A stretch of 32,161 bases of DNA from a virus: positions 1 to 32,161 of IMG/VR virus record IMGVR_UViG_3300042860_003194. One strand, given 5' to 3'. The notes below the pieces were generated by a model, which saw nothing but the letters and a program-made list of their open reading frames with translations, was not told the DNA's origin and did not search any database. The position numbers were made by a program, and so were the translations under genes. Positions 12,313 through 20,404 of the stretch are shown piece by piece; the stretch's first letter is position 1; each line of letters begins with the position of its first letter.

Positions 12313-12965
12313 CGCTTCACCGCCTTCTCAAGCTTGCTGATAAGGTCCGATGCTTGTGCCTTCGTCAAGTCTTTTGTAGAGACGACTCCGTATGCTTTCA
12401 AGAGTCTTTCGTGGTATTCACCGTCGTCTTCGAGAGAAGGAATGTCGCGACGTAGAATTTGGATACGCTGCACCTGCTTGGCATCAGCGCGAACCGGCTG
12501 CTCCTCGTCAGAGCTCTGCCAGCCATTATCGATCTCAGGCTCAGGTGCTTTTACCGGAGCCGGTGCCGGTGCTGGAGCTGCTTGGCGAGCTTTAGCGGCC
12601 TTGACCTCATCTGCCGAGGCAATTCCCTTTTTGGTGTCGGCTGCGAGCACGGCAACGATTGCTCTACCCCATGCTGATGTCTCACAGACCATAGCTTCAG
12701 AGTCACGAGTAAAGGGTGTCCGTCCAGGAAAAGGTTCCCACGCGATCCCAATACCCGGACGTTGATCATCCGGGGTTCGATAGGCTGCGGCGACGTATTG
12801 CAGGTATGTCTTGTCGCCTAATGTGATTATCTTTACCGGCTCAAAGCTGTCCACCGGCTGGAGTGACCCGTTAGGGTATTTTGCGCGGAATTCCGCGATA
12901 CGAGTGGCGACATCGATGTAGTCTTTACCCCAGTCGCCTGTGTTGGGGCGTGTGTGTGTAGTCAC
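12309..12965 (-). CDS. Putative single-strand annealing protein (Sak/ERF-like)
   Basis: 218 aa, GTG start. The N-terminal about 115 residues contain YLQYVAAAYRTPDDQRPGIG and CETSAWGRAIVAVLAADTKK, recalling the E-T-S-A-x-GRA signature of ERF/Sak-type annealing proteins. A proline/alanine linker (APAPAPAPVKAPEPE) and a helical C-terminal domain (about 155-218) follow. It would coat and anneal single-stranded DNA for recombination. Neighbours are a resolvase and a helicase. GCACAC lies 8 nt before the start, a partial match to the start-associated element. Family assignment is moderate. Confidence 0.55.
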   Translation of the reverse strand: MTTHTRPNTGDWGKDYIDVATRIAEFRAKYPNGSLQPVDSFEPVKIITLGDKTYLQYVAAAYRTPDDQRPGIGIAWEPFPGRTPFTRDSEAMVCETSAWGRAIVAVLAADTKKGIASADEVKAAKARQAAPAPAPAPVKAPEPEIDNGWQSSDEEQPVRADAKQVQRIQILRRDIPSLEDDGEYHERLLKAYGVVSTKDLTKAQASDLISKLEKAVKR

Positions 12966-12983
12966 CTGCTGAAGTGTGCCAGG

Positions 12984-13583
12984 TCAGTCGGGTTGCGCAC
13001 GCGCAGAGCGCAAGTCCTTTACCACAGCACGAGCTGACCGCATCCAAGAGAGCAGGATGTCGGGTCGAAACGTGCGTAATTCGCGGCTTAGAGCGACCCA
13101 GCGGCCCAGCCCCCGGTAGTTCTCATAAGCGAAGATAGCGCGATCCATAATGCCATCATGCCAGCCCTGCTCCAAGTGAAGGAGACCCTCAAGGAAGGTA
13201 AGCTCATCTTGATGAAGCCCGTAGTCTTCGGCTGCATCTTCGGGGTGGCGGCCTACTGCAATGTCCATTATGAATCGACGAATGGTCTGAGGACTGCTTT
13301 CATGATCCCACTCCCCGTATGCTCGAAAAACCGAGTCTATCCTCGGATCGAACATTATGTGGTGCTGACCGCAGAGCATTGCTACCGTCATTGCCGGTAT
13401 GCTATCTGTATCAGGAAGCAAAGCCCCGACGACCCGCATTGGGAAACGAGCTGCATTGATAGCGATAGGAGCAGGGTAGTTCTGAGTCTCTTCGAGCATT
13501 TCGATGGTGTTGAAGAGACCATCGTCGGTTATTGGGAAGCTCCCCGCAAACCTGAGAAGCATGTCACGGACTGGTATCGTCAT
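12984..13583 (-). CDS. Hypothetical protein (199 aa)
   Basis: A soluble, largely helical protein: MTIPVRDMLLRFAGSFPITD ... MLCGQHHIMFDPRIDSVFRA ... LSRELRTFRPDILLSWMRSARAVV. No motif or family was recognised. It has a good ribosome-binding site (GGAGG) and overlaps the WhiB gene end by 20 nt, so it is coupled to it at the head of the early operon. Confidence 0.7.
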   Translation of the reverse strand: MTIPVRDMLLRFAGSFPITDDGLFNTIEMLEETQNYPAPIAINAARFPMRVVGALLPDTDSIPAMTVAMLCGQHHIMFDPRIDSVFRAYGEWDHESSPQTIRRFIMDIAVGRHPEDAAEDYGLHQDELTFLEGLLHLEQGWHDGIMDRAIFAYENYRGLGRWVALSRELRTFRPDILLSWMRSARAVVKDLRSARAQPD

Positions 13584-13809
13584 TACGTGCCTCCGACTCG
13601 TATGCTCTTTCGATGGCAGTCAGACCTCCCCATACCCCCGCTCTAAAAACAGCCTGACCTTCAAGATCGAGAGCGTATTCCAAACACTCGGCCTTGACTG
13701 GACAGCTGAAGCAAATAGCTTTTGCCTGCTCCCGCTCATCGGGAGTCCGCCGGTTGTAGAACAGACGCGTCCCAAGCCCCCGGCAAGCTGCCTTATGTCT
13801 CCAAGTCAC
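13564..13809 (-). CDS. WhiB-family regulator (short)
   Basis: 81 aa from a GTG at 13809. The four cluster cysteines lie at about 9, 33, 36 and 42 (KAACRG ... AICFSCPVKAECL), followed by AGVWGGLT (about 57-64). This is a minimal Wbl protein: a [4Fe-4S] binding transcription factor acting with sigma factors. It is likely the first gene of the leftward early operon that ends with the phage's own sigma factor. The start has no Shine-Dalgarno sequence but carries the start-associated element. Confidence 0.93.
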   Translation of the reverse strand: MTWRHKAACRGLGTRLFYNRRTPDEREQAKAICFSCPVKAECLEYALDLEGQAVFRAGVWGGLTAIERAYESEARNDDTSP

Positions 13810-13836
13810 GTCAGGAAGGGTGCGCCTGCCTGTGGA
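13807..13836 (-). promoter_or_regulatory. Start-associated element before the short WhiB gene
   Basis: Minus strand: TCCACA (13836-13831), 7 nt, GCACCC (13823-13818), 8 nt, GTG (13809-13807). It has no adjacent 17-bp repeat, showing the two signals are separable. Confidence 0.7.
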
Positions 13837-13841
13837 ATGGC

Positions 13842-14405
13842 CTATTCGAGCCCGTAGCGAGCCTTTAGAGCCCTTATCTCGGCATCAATGACCTTACGCT
13901 CGGCCCTTAGCTCGTCGAGCTCGCGTTGAGCGTTTTTCCGGACCCCAGGTGGCATCTTGCGTGCTGGTGGTGTGGTCTTTGGTTTGGCTACCGGCGCGAC
14001 CGGGACTGGCCACTCGATCTCGAATTTGGTCTTGTCCGTGTCGCCTGCGGGTGCGAAACTTACATGTATGTGCGAGATGTGCGGGTTCGATCCGCTGTAT
14101 GGCCTCCACGCCCATCCGAGCTTACGAGAGGCAATTTTCTTGCGGTGGATGATGTATGAGATTCGCTTATCCTTTTTTGCCGCCGCACGTAGAGCGTTGG
14201 CCACGTCCCAGCTGTCAGCCCCGAGGTCTGAGTCGATGTCAAGAGCTCTCACGAATCCTGTCTTATGATCGGGGTTGTGGTCGCTCTTGGTCGTTCTATG
14301 CCTCGCGTCGCCAATCCACCCATCGCTATCTTTCTTGCGGTTTGGGTATTTACGGTTTACCTGGTCGCGAAGTTTACCGGCTGCTGCGCTGATCTTGTAG
14401 CTCAT
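13842..14405 (-). CDS. Endolysin, M15-like zinc peptidase
   Basis: 187 aa from the ATG at 14405, chosen because AGGAGG lies 7 nt upstream; an in-frame start at 14465 would add 20 residues. The peptidase part has WIGDARHRTTKSDHNPD ... VRALDID and SHIHVSF, the H-x6-D and H-x-H zinc ligands of VanY/L,D-carboxypeptidase-like lysins that cut peptide crosslinks in peptidoglycan. After it comes a proline-rich linker (VAPVAKPKTTPPARKMPP) and a charged helical tail (about 155-187). The TTPPARKM stretch is encoded by a copy of the 17-bp repeat. Confidence 0.85.
   Translation of the reverse strand: MSYKISAAAGKLRDQVNRKYPNRKKDSDGWIGDARHRTTKSDHNPDHKTGFVRALDIDSDLGADSWDVANALRAAAKKDKRISYIIHRKKIASRKLGWAWRPYSGSNPHISHIHVSFAPAGDTDKTKFEIEWPVPVAPVAKPKTTPPARKMPPGVRKNAQRELDELRAERKVIDAEIRALKARYGLE
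13957..13973 (+). repeat. 17-bp polar repeat, one mismatch, inside the endolysin gene
   Basis: TTGCGTGCTGGTGGTGT, with GGCATC next to it, resembles the 2795-2811 copy including flanking bases. On the coding strand it gives the linker peptide TTPPARK. Confidence 0.7.
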
Positions 14406-14535
14406 CTTCGACCCTCCTGAGTCGTTTCTGTTTTGCTCGTGAGTAGTGCTTACCGCTGGGGACACTGCCTGCAGCGTTCGATCTGCGGAGCTCCTGTATC
14501 CGACGCAGCTCCTCAGCTGTCTTGGCTTGTCTCAT
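14374..14535 (-). CDS. Possible small basic protein (53 aa)
   Basis: It begins MRQAKTAEELRRIQELRRSN and is rich in Arg and Lys. It covers the gap between the membrane-protein gene and the endolysin, overlapping the former by 23 nt and the latter by 32 nt. AGGA lies 8 nt before the ATG. Small basic proteins are common at such places, but the reading could also be chance. Confidence 0.35.
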   Translation of the reverse strand: MRQAKTAEELRRIQELRRSNAAGSVPSGKHYSRAKQKRLRRVEDELQDQRSSR

Positions 14536-14806
14536 CTTCGTCCTGCTTTTGATGCCATGCTCGATGATTCTGCAGGTCTTCCTCGACCCTCCCGACCGAA
14601 TCAGAGAGATAACGTAGGCTTTCGGCTACCTCATCGACGAGCTCGACGAGACGCTTCTGACCACCCTGCCGGTGATTGACCGCATTGTTCACCTGCTCGA
14701 TCGGCAGCTCCAGCCTTTTGGCTCGCAACCATGCAGCAGCAGCCATAAGTGTAGGGGGGACCGCACCAATGAGCGCAATCAGTATCTGTGTTAGGTATTC
14801 ACTCAT
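14513..14806 (-). CDS. DUF2746-like membrane protein (lysis region)
   Basis: 97 aa. One N-terminal membrane helix (about 5-27, LTQILIALIGAVPPTLMAAAAWL), then a basic stop, NAVNHRQGGQKRLVELVDEV, a coiled-coil region and NHRAWHQKQ. This is the DUF2746-like layout common beside actinophage endolysins, often considered a holin accessory or spanin-like protein. The start overlaps the tail gene stop (ATGA). Together with the endolysin it forms the lysis end of the late operon. Confidence 0.75.
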   Translation of the reverse strand: MSEYLTQILIALIGAVPPTLMAAAAWLRAKRLELPIEQVNNAVNHRQGGQKRLVELVDEVAESLRYLSDSVGRVEEDLQNHRAWHQKQDEDETSQDS

Positions 14807-17325
14807 GTTAGCGTCACTCCAAAAACGTAGCTGTCGCCGGTAGCTAAACCAATGCTCGAAATTCCGCCGTATGTAAAATAGAGGACATTTGATGCAACCT
14901 CTACGGGGTGTCCGGGTGAGGTATCGTAGATGTTGATGCTGTCATCCAAATAGTCATAGACATACTGCGTTGTGACGAGGTTATTCGTTGCCAAAGATAC
15001 TCGATTGGTTCCCGAGATTGGTCTTACGCAAGAGATCGCATGTATGCCGCTCGACGTGACAGTGTATCCCCACGGTCGGACCAAGTCAGTGCTCGACCAC
15101 TCCACACCAGTCAGATAGCTTGTGGTGACTCCAGTAGTGTAGTCAAAGAAGTTGATTGCCGCCTCATCGGGTGTCGATGTCGTGAATCGTGTAAGGTAGT
15201 AGAAACCATTGGCTGTTGGGACACCGAGACCGCGAGTGTTGTCTGTTGCTGAGGGAGGGGTTGGGACGATGTAGTCACCAGTGATGTGGTCCCAGTCGAA
15301 GTTGTTTGTATCGTTGCTGTTCTTGACGTGGAATCGGAAGCCTGTAGTTTCTGCATCATTATGCTGCATGACCAGCTTACCGGCATGAGCTATCATTCTT
15401 AGGTTGGTGTCTACTGTGGCAACAGTGAGCCCGGTGCCAAGAGTGCCTCTTGCGACTGGTGCTGCGTCGTTTGCTGTGAAGCTCCAAAACGGACCGCCTG
15501 CTGGAGCTGTTGCTCCTGCGGTGTAAATCCACACCCATCCATTTGTGTAGTCAGTTGTGACCTTATCGATACCAGCACCCGAAAAGTCATGTGTAGTCCA
15601 AGCACCCGTGCCGGGGTCTCTTGCATAGATCGCGGTGGAGGTAAATGTGAGTAGCCTTCCATCGGAAAAAACAAAATAGTCCGAGTTGGCCCCACCAGGT
15701 GGCACCGAAATAGCAGAGCTTGTTAGAGTGTTCCTGCTGTAAGCACGGATTTCATTTCCGTAGCTTCCACCACCTACAACGACCGGACCAGCTCCAAGAA
15801 TCAAATCCGCGCCGAGCCCCATGTAGTTGTTGTAGTCTGTCGATAGCCTGCCTGTTTCTCGGAAAGTGTTCATCGAGTTTGGCAAATCGGCAGTGTTGAG
15901 TGGAAAAGCAGGATTGAGGCTGCCTACCGGCTGCTGCACCGGCGTGACAGCCCCAGCTCGCTGCGTGATGCCAATTGCTGCGTAAACGTCCGGAGTCGCT
16001 GGATCATTGTCGGTCAGGGTTATCAGAACAATCTCGTCGCCAATGGCAAGATACCCTCCCGTGCCATTGATGAAGCTGATAGGGTCGTCGTCAATAGTCG
16101 GTGCGTCAGCTGTGCCCTCGCCGGTCGCGGGATCGTAGGTCAGCACCTCAGCTCCGTATGTTAGTGCCCCTTCCTCCGCACCTACTGCCGCATAGTCTGA
16201 AGCTGAAGCTGCGCTGCTGGCCTCGCCACCGGCTGTCTTGGCTTCCTGACGCTGGATTAGCCTGCGAAGCCTCTCCTCAAGTTGAGCCCTGACTGTTCCG
16301 AGCTCAGGAACGACTCGAATGTTCTCGCCCTGGACTGAGATGGTCAATGCCCTGACCCGGTATGTGTAGCGATCCCCAAATCGATCAGTGACGTAGACGT
16401 AGTCACCGACATTGTAGTGCAGGTATGGCTCGTAGCCCTCAGGCAGAACCTCTGCAGTCATGGAATCAGCCGGTGTCTCAAGAGTAGGCATCGTGCGATC
16501 TGTAATGTTCTGAGCTGTGACCTGAGAATCGACATTGTTGAGGCTGAGAAAGGTTTCGCGCCGTCCGTATGTGCCAGTAGTCGTGCCCACCGTTTCAACG
16601 AATTGACCATTGCCGTATTCAGTGTAAATGACGTTCCGCACCGGCCCATTGACCTCGCGAGTCACATTGACTGCATTTTGAGCTATTCGGAGAACCACCG
16701 GATTGGTTTGTGTTGTGGTGTCCACACCTCGTTCGACTGCATACTGGAGCACCAGGTCAGCGTCTACCCACACATCGACAGCTGCATCCGCGTGACGTGA
16801 TGCGACCTCGGCAAGGGTGGCCCCAACACGCTCCTCAATTGTGATCTCCTGATCGGGCCCCCATGCGACGCTGTTGCTGTCCGTGGTATCGTCAAAGCCC
16901 AAGCTCATTTCTATCAGAGCACCTCTTGCCTGAGCCTCGTCAAAAAGCTCTTCCATAATCGCGCCGACGTATTGGTCGGTGTAGAGTCGGCTGGTTCCAG
17001 CTCCACTCTTGTAGATTAGCGCATTCTCAAGTAGGCTGCGAGCACCACGCCCGCTTACCTGCAGCACTATGCGTTCGTCGGTCTGCACCCTGACGATTTT
17101 CTCAATGACCCCAGTCCACACATAATCGTCAGCCCGATCTCCATAAGAGAATTTGACCAGCTTACCGATGTCGCCTTCGCTTATCGCGTTGAGATCGACA
17201 AATTCAAATGTAAAGCTGCCTTCACCTTTGAGCTCGTCGGTCCATGTAATGTTCACTGCGTTGCTCAGTGGATAATTGCGGGTGCCGTTGCGGTTGTAGA
17301 GTGTTGCGCTGACGAAGCTGGTCAT
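14803..17325 (-). CDS. Tail-tip protein with putative receptor-binding C-terminal region
   Basis: 840 aa from the ATG at 17325, overlapping the Dit stop. Residues 1 to about 370 (YPLSNAVNITWTDELKGEGS ... WTGVIEKIVRVQTDERIVLQ ... YTDQYVGAIMEELFDEA) match the baseplate/Tal-type proteins of siphophages (Gp37-like). A helix-rich joint (RLRRLIQRQEAKTAGGEASS) and an OB-like segment (TYDPATGEGTADAPTIDDDP) follow. The C-terminal about 350 residues are made of repeated short beta motifs (FVFSDGRLLTFTSTAIYARD, LRMIAHAGKLVMQH), suggesting a beta-propeller that could contact the host surface. The propeller is inference. Confidence 0.75.
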   Translation of the reverse strand: MTSFVSATLYNRNGTRNYPLSNAVNITWTDELKGEGSFTFEFVDLNAISEGDIGKLVKFSYGDRADDYVWTGVIEKIVRVQTDERIVLQVSGRGARSLLENALIYKSGAGTSRLYTDQYVGAIMEELFDEAQARGALIEMSLGFDDTTDSNSVAWGPDQEITIEERVGATLAEVASRHADAAVDVWVDADLVLQYAVERGVDTTTQTNPVVLRIAQNAVNVTREVNGPVRNVIYTEYGNGQFVETVGTTTGTYGRRETFLSLNNVDSQVTAQNITDRTMPTLETPADSMTAEVLPEGYEPYLHYNVGDYVYVTDRFGDRYTYRVRALTISVQGENIRVVPELGTVRAQLEERLRRLIQRQEAKTAGGEASSAASASDYAAVGAEEGALTYGAEVLTYDPATGEGTADAPTIDDDPISFINGTGGYLAIGDEIVLITLTDNDPATPDVYAAIGITQRAGAVTPVQQPVGSLNPAFPLNTADLPNSMNTFRETGRLSTDYNNYMGLGADLILGAGPVVVGGGSYGNEIRAYSRNTLTSSAISVPPGGANSDYFVFSDGRLLTFTSTAIYARDPGTGAWTTHDFSGAGIDKVTTDYTNGWVWIYTAGATAPAGGPFWSFTANDAAPVARGTLGTGLTVATVDTNLRMIAHAGKLVMQHNDAETTGFRFHVKNSNDTNNFDWDHITGDYIVPTPPSATDNTRGLGVPTANGFYYLTRFTTSTPDEAAINFFDYTTGVTTSYLTGVEWSSTDLVRPWGYTVTSSGIHAISCVRPISGTNRVSLATNNLVTTQYVYDYLDDSINIYDTSPGHPVEVASNVLYFTYGGISSIGLATGDSYVFGVTLT

Positions 17326-18155
17326 AGGAAGATCGCCCTGTATTGGATTGTCATGAGCTGCGTCGCGGCCCCGTCTCGCGTCACCGTCCAAGTGTTGGTG
17401 CCCGGCATCAACGGCATCCATAGGTTCGTGCCGGTCGTGACTACATTGCCACTGACATTGGTAGCCCCATCAAGAGCTGTGAATCCGCCGGTGAAAATTT
17501 GCAAGCCGGTTGTGACGGGTAAGTCATACTCCAAACCGAATCCTGTGGTGGCCGAGTAGATGCTGATGCTGTTAGCTGCTCCGGGAATGTTGATTGTAGA
17601 ATTGACCACCTCAGCACTGCCGAGAACATTGAAGCTGAAGGTTTCGCTGTTGTCCACGTATTGGTTGATGGTGGTATTGGTGCTTGAGATCAGAATACCG
17701 GATGGGATTGTGATAGTCAGCACGGCTCTTGCTGTGGTCGGGTTGATGTAGTCGAGGCTTAGCTCAGGTGAGATGTGCACCTGGGTGAAAACATTGCCGC
17801 CCGGTCGATACCACGTCAGCGTTCTCGTAGGTGTGCCGATTTGAATAGTGCGTCGATGTGGCCTGATGGCTGTCTTTAGCTCATTGATGTTTGTCAGCAG
17901 ACCTTCTCTTGGGTTCGCATGGACTGCTCCGGTGCTGCTCTTGTCACCGAAAATGACGATAGGTATGTTTACGGTGCGTGAGTCTGTGGTCCGTTGCCGA
18001 GGCAGAGCACCGCGCAGTTGTGGGACGACGTAGTCCTCGCCACGGACTCCGGGCCCATCGTTGAGCTCCGAGAGATCGAGAGTCTCCCATGCCGGTGTGC
18101 TGAGAGGAAGGCTATCAATTGTCAGATACTCTGACCTTGTGACTATGTAGCTCAT
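17322..18155 (-). CDS. Distal tail protein (Dit-like)
   Basis: 277 aa. It follows the tape-measure gene and precedes the tail-tip gene, the fixed place of Dit. The N-terminal half (LRGALPRQRTTDSRTVNIPI ... LLTNINELKTAIRP) has the siphovirus tail-protein pattern. The C-terminal half is a beta-rich domain (NQYVDNSETFSFNVLGSAEV) like a galectin or carbohydrate-binding insertion. Dit hexamers cap the tail tube and anchor the tip. Start and stop overlap both neighbours. Confidence 0.75.
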   Translation of the reverse strand: MSYIVTRSEYLTIDSLPLSTPAWETLDLSELNDGPGVRGEDYVVPQLRGALPRQRTTDSRTVNIPIVIFGDKSSTGAVHANPREGLLTNINELKTAIRPHRRTIQIGTPTRTLTWYRPGGNVFTQVHISPELSLDYINPTTARAVLTITIPSGILISSTNTTINQYVDNSETFSFNVLGSAEVVNSTINIPGAANSISIYSATTGFGLEYDLPVTTGLQIFTGGFTALDGATNVSGNVVTTGTNLWMPLMPGTNTWTVTRDGAATQLMTIQYRAIFL

Positions 18156-20404
18156 ACATTCCCCCTGAGTAGGTTGGCTCTACGCAGAGCTGCTGGTATC
18201 GAGGTTGCTGCAGGTTCTGATACCGGGTTGTTGATGACGACATTGTAAGTTGCCCCTGCGCCGCCGAGCATGCCGGTGAGAACATTGTTAGGTAGAACGT
18301 ATCCACCAGTCTTAGGGACCATGAGCTCAGGCCCGCGTTCGCCGACGATCATTGGCTTGCCACCGGCGAAAGCACCGCCATCAGCAAATCCCGGTATCTT
18401 CCCTACCAGACCACCGACTCCCTTGAAGATGTTCGCGATAACATTCAGACCGGGAAGCTTCAAGATCGCGGCGAACACATTTCGAATAATCGTTGGTAGG
18501 TTCTGAAACAGACGTGAGACGAATTGAATAGCTATCTGTGCACCATTTTTTAGATTGGTGAATACCCTTGCGATAGTGTCGCCAACGCCCTGGAATGGAG
18601 CTGCGATTGCCTTACCGAGTCCGCTTGCGAGATTCTTGATACCAGTGACAGCATTACTGAAGCCTTGCTTGATGCGATCCCAGTTTTTGACTATCAGAGC
18701 TACTACCGGAGCCAGCGGTCCAGTTAGAATGATAGCTATGTTCTGCCAGTTGGCCTTGATGAAATCAAATGCCGAGCTGAAGATGCCCTTGATGTCGTTG
18801 AAGAGCTCTACGAAGAATGCACTGATGCTATCCCAGTTCTTCACAATGAGAATGATGGCTGCAATGGCTGCCGCAGCTGCGAGAGCCCACGGGTTGAGGA
18901 GCAGAGAAAGGTTTAGAGCCTTCACGACAGTTATGATGCCTTGCACACCCGTGACGACCTTCCCGAATACAATCAGCACTGGACCAAGAGCTGCAGCGAG
19001 ACCGGCTGAGATAACAATCAGCCGAGCAGTCTCAGGTGAAAGGCTTTTGAAGGCATCAGCAGCAGCTTGGATAAATGGCTTTGCAGCTTCGAGTGCTCTA
19101 CCAATCTCAGGAATGATTACGTTGGCAAGGGGCTCGAGAGCAATCTTGCCTTCATTCTTCAAAAGCTTGAGCTGCTCCGGCCAGTCTCGTGTGCTATCGA
19201 CCGCATTCTGCACAGCACCGTCAGCACCCTCAAGGGAGGCTGTCAGTGCTTGCACGTCGAGATTACCCTGCTTGATCTGCTGAATAATGACACCGAAGTT
19301 TCTTGGACCGAATACCTCTTTTGCCAGAGTGGTTGCCGCAGCCTCGTCACCGGCAGCAAGCAGGTCTTGTATTGATTTGAATGTGTCTTGGATGAATTTG
19401 CCGGTATCGAGCACAGCTGCGCTATTGCTCTGCGCTAACACAGCGTTAGCGTTGCTTATGTCTGATGTGGCTTCTGTGATTGTGGATTTGAGCTTTGTGA
19501 CGTTATTCTGTGCAAGAATCAGAGCGGATTTAGCAGCCTTAGGGTTCGCCTGCACCTCGGCAAGTTTCTGCTCAGCAACAATCAAATCAAGCTGTGCGTT
19601 TTCGAGTGTGCTGGTTGCGTTGGCCCGATCTTTGAGTGCTTGCTCAGCACCCTTATCACCTTTGAGAGAATTGACTACTGCTTTCTGAATACCAGCCAGG
19701 ACCGCGCCTGAGTTCGCTCCAGCCTTCTCAAGCTGACCAAGCAATGATGTTGCTTCGTCCGCGCTCAAGCCAAGAAGATCGAAAGTAGCAGCTCCGTCTG
19801 TTGCGCTCCTTGCGAGCTCATTGACACCAATACCAGTTTGCTGCGAGATTACGAGCAGCTTATCGAGTGCAAGTTCCTGCTCATCGGCCCCGATCCCATA
19901 AGCATTGAAGAAACGGGTGATACCCTCAGTATCGACTGGTGCGCCGGTGATTTCTTGCAGATCGAGCACCTGCTTGGCAACGGCCTGCAATTCGGTGCCA
20001 GTAAGACCGAGACGAGTATTTAGTGTTCCAATGACATTGCCGGTCTCCTCAAATGAGGCTGTCACTGATGAAGCTACTGATCGGAAATCGTTCTGTAGCC
20101 CTTCGAGCTCTTTGCCGGTAGCACCAGTCTGGACCGCAATGTTATCGAATGCCCCGTCGATCTCCATGCCCACGGCAATGATTGCAGCTCCAGCTGCTGC
20201 AATAGGGGCCGTGATGCCTGCGGTCAGACCCTTACCGACCTTGTTTAGACCGCCCGACAGACGATCACTGAAGCTCTTGCCGCTTTTTTCTGCTACTGGC
20301 CCAAGAGTCTTGTCCAAATCATTTCCAAGAGAGGATGCAAAGTTATCCACCAGCTTGGGGCCGATGAGCACGTTGATGATACCGGCTTCAATTCCGCCTG
20401 CCAT
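18152..20404 (-). CDS. Tape measure protein
   Basis: 750 aa, the longest of the mid-tail genes. It has an N-terminal glycine/alanine-rich region (KVGKGLTAGITAPIAAAGAA), a TP901-type core with long helices (ALKDRANATSTLENAQLDLI), hydrophobic segments about 455-515 (LIVISAGLAAALGPVLIVF, WALAAAAAIAAIILIVKNW) and a glycine-rich C-terminus (FADGGAFAGGKPMIVGERGP). It sets tail length and is ejected with the DNA. At about 0.15 nm per residue a tail near 110 nm is expected from general knowledge. It overlaps the chaperone stop by one nucleotide. Confidence 0.92.
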   Translation of the reverse strand: MAGGIEAGIINVLIGPKLVDNFASSLGNDLDKTLGPVAEKSGKSFSDRLSGGLNKVGKGLTAGITAPIAAAGAAIIAVGMEIDGAFDNIAVQTGATGKELEGLQNDFRSVASSVTASFEETGNVIGTLNTRLGLTGTELQAVAKQVLDLQEITGAPVDTEGITRFFNAYGIGADEQELALDKLLVISQQTGIGVNELARSATDGAATFDLLGLSADEATSLLGQLEKAGANSGAVLAGIQKAVVNSLKGDKGAEQALKDRANATSTLENAQLDLIVAEQKLAEVQANPKAAKSALILAQNNVTKLKSTITEATSDISNANAVLAQSNSAAVLDTGKFIQDTFKSIQDLLAAGDEAAATTLAKEVFGPRNFGVIIQQIKQGNLDVQALTASLEGADGAVQNAVDSTRDWPEQLKLLKNEGKIALEPLANVIIPEIGRALEAAKPFIQAAADAFKSLSPETARLIVISAGLAAALGPVLIVFGKVVTGVQGIITVVKALNLSLLLNPWALAAAAAIAAIILIVKNWDSISAFFVELFNDIKGIFSSAFDFIKANWQNIAIILTGPLAPVVALIVKNWDRIKQGFSNAVTGIKNLASGLGKAIAAPFQGVGDTIARVFTNLKNGAQIAIQFVSRLFQNLPTIIRNVFAAILKLPGLNVIANIFKGVGGLVGKIPGFADGGAFAGGKPMIVGERGPELMVPKTGGYVLPNNVLTGMLGGAGATYNVVINNPVSEPAATSIPAALRRANLLRGNV

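Noticed and set aside
17326-17421. 32-residue N-terminal extension of the tail-tip protein
   Set aside because: It overlaps the Dit gene deeply. The ATG at 17325 gives the ATGA overlap seen at most junctions of this operon.
18555-19283. Plus-strand frame of 242 codons
   Set aside because: It lies wholly antisense to the tape-measure gene, with low-complexity Ala/Thr/Met composition; a shadow frame.
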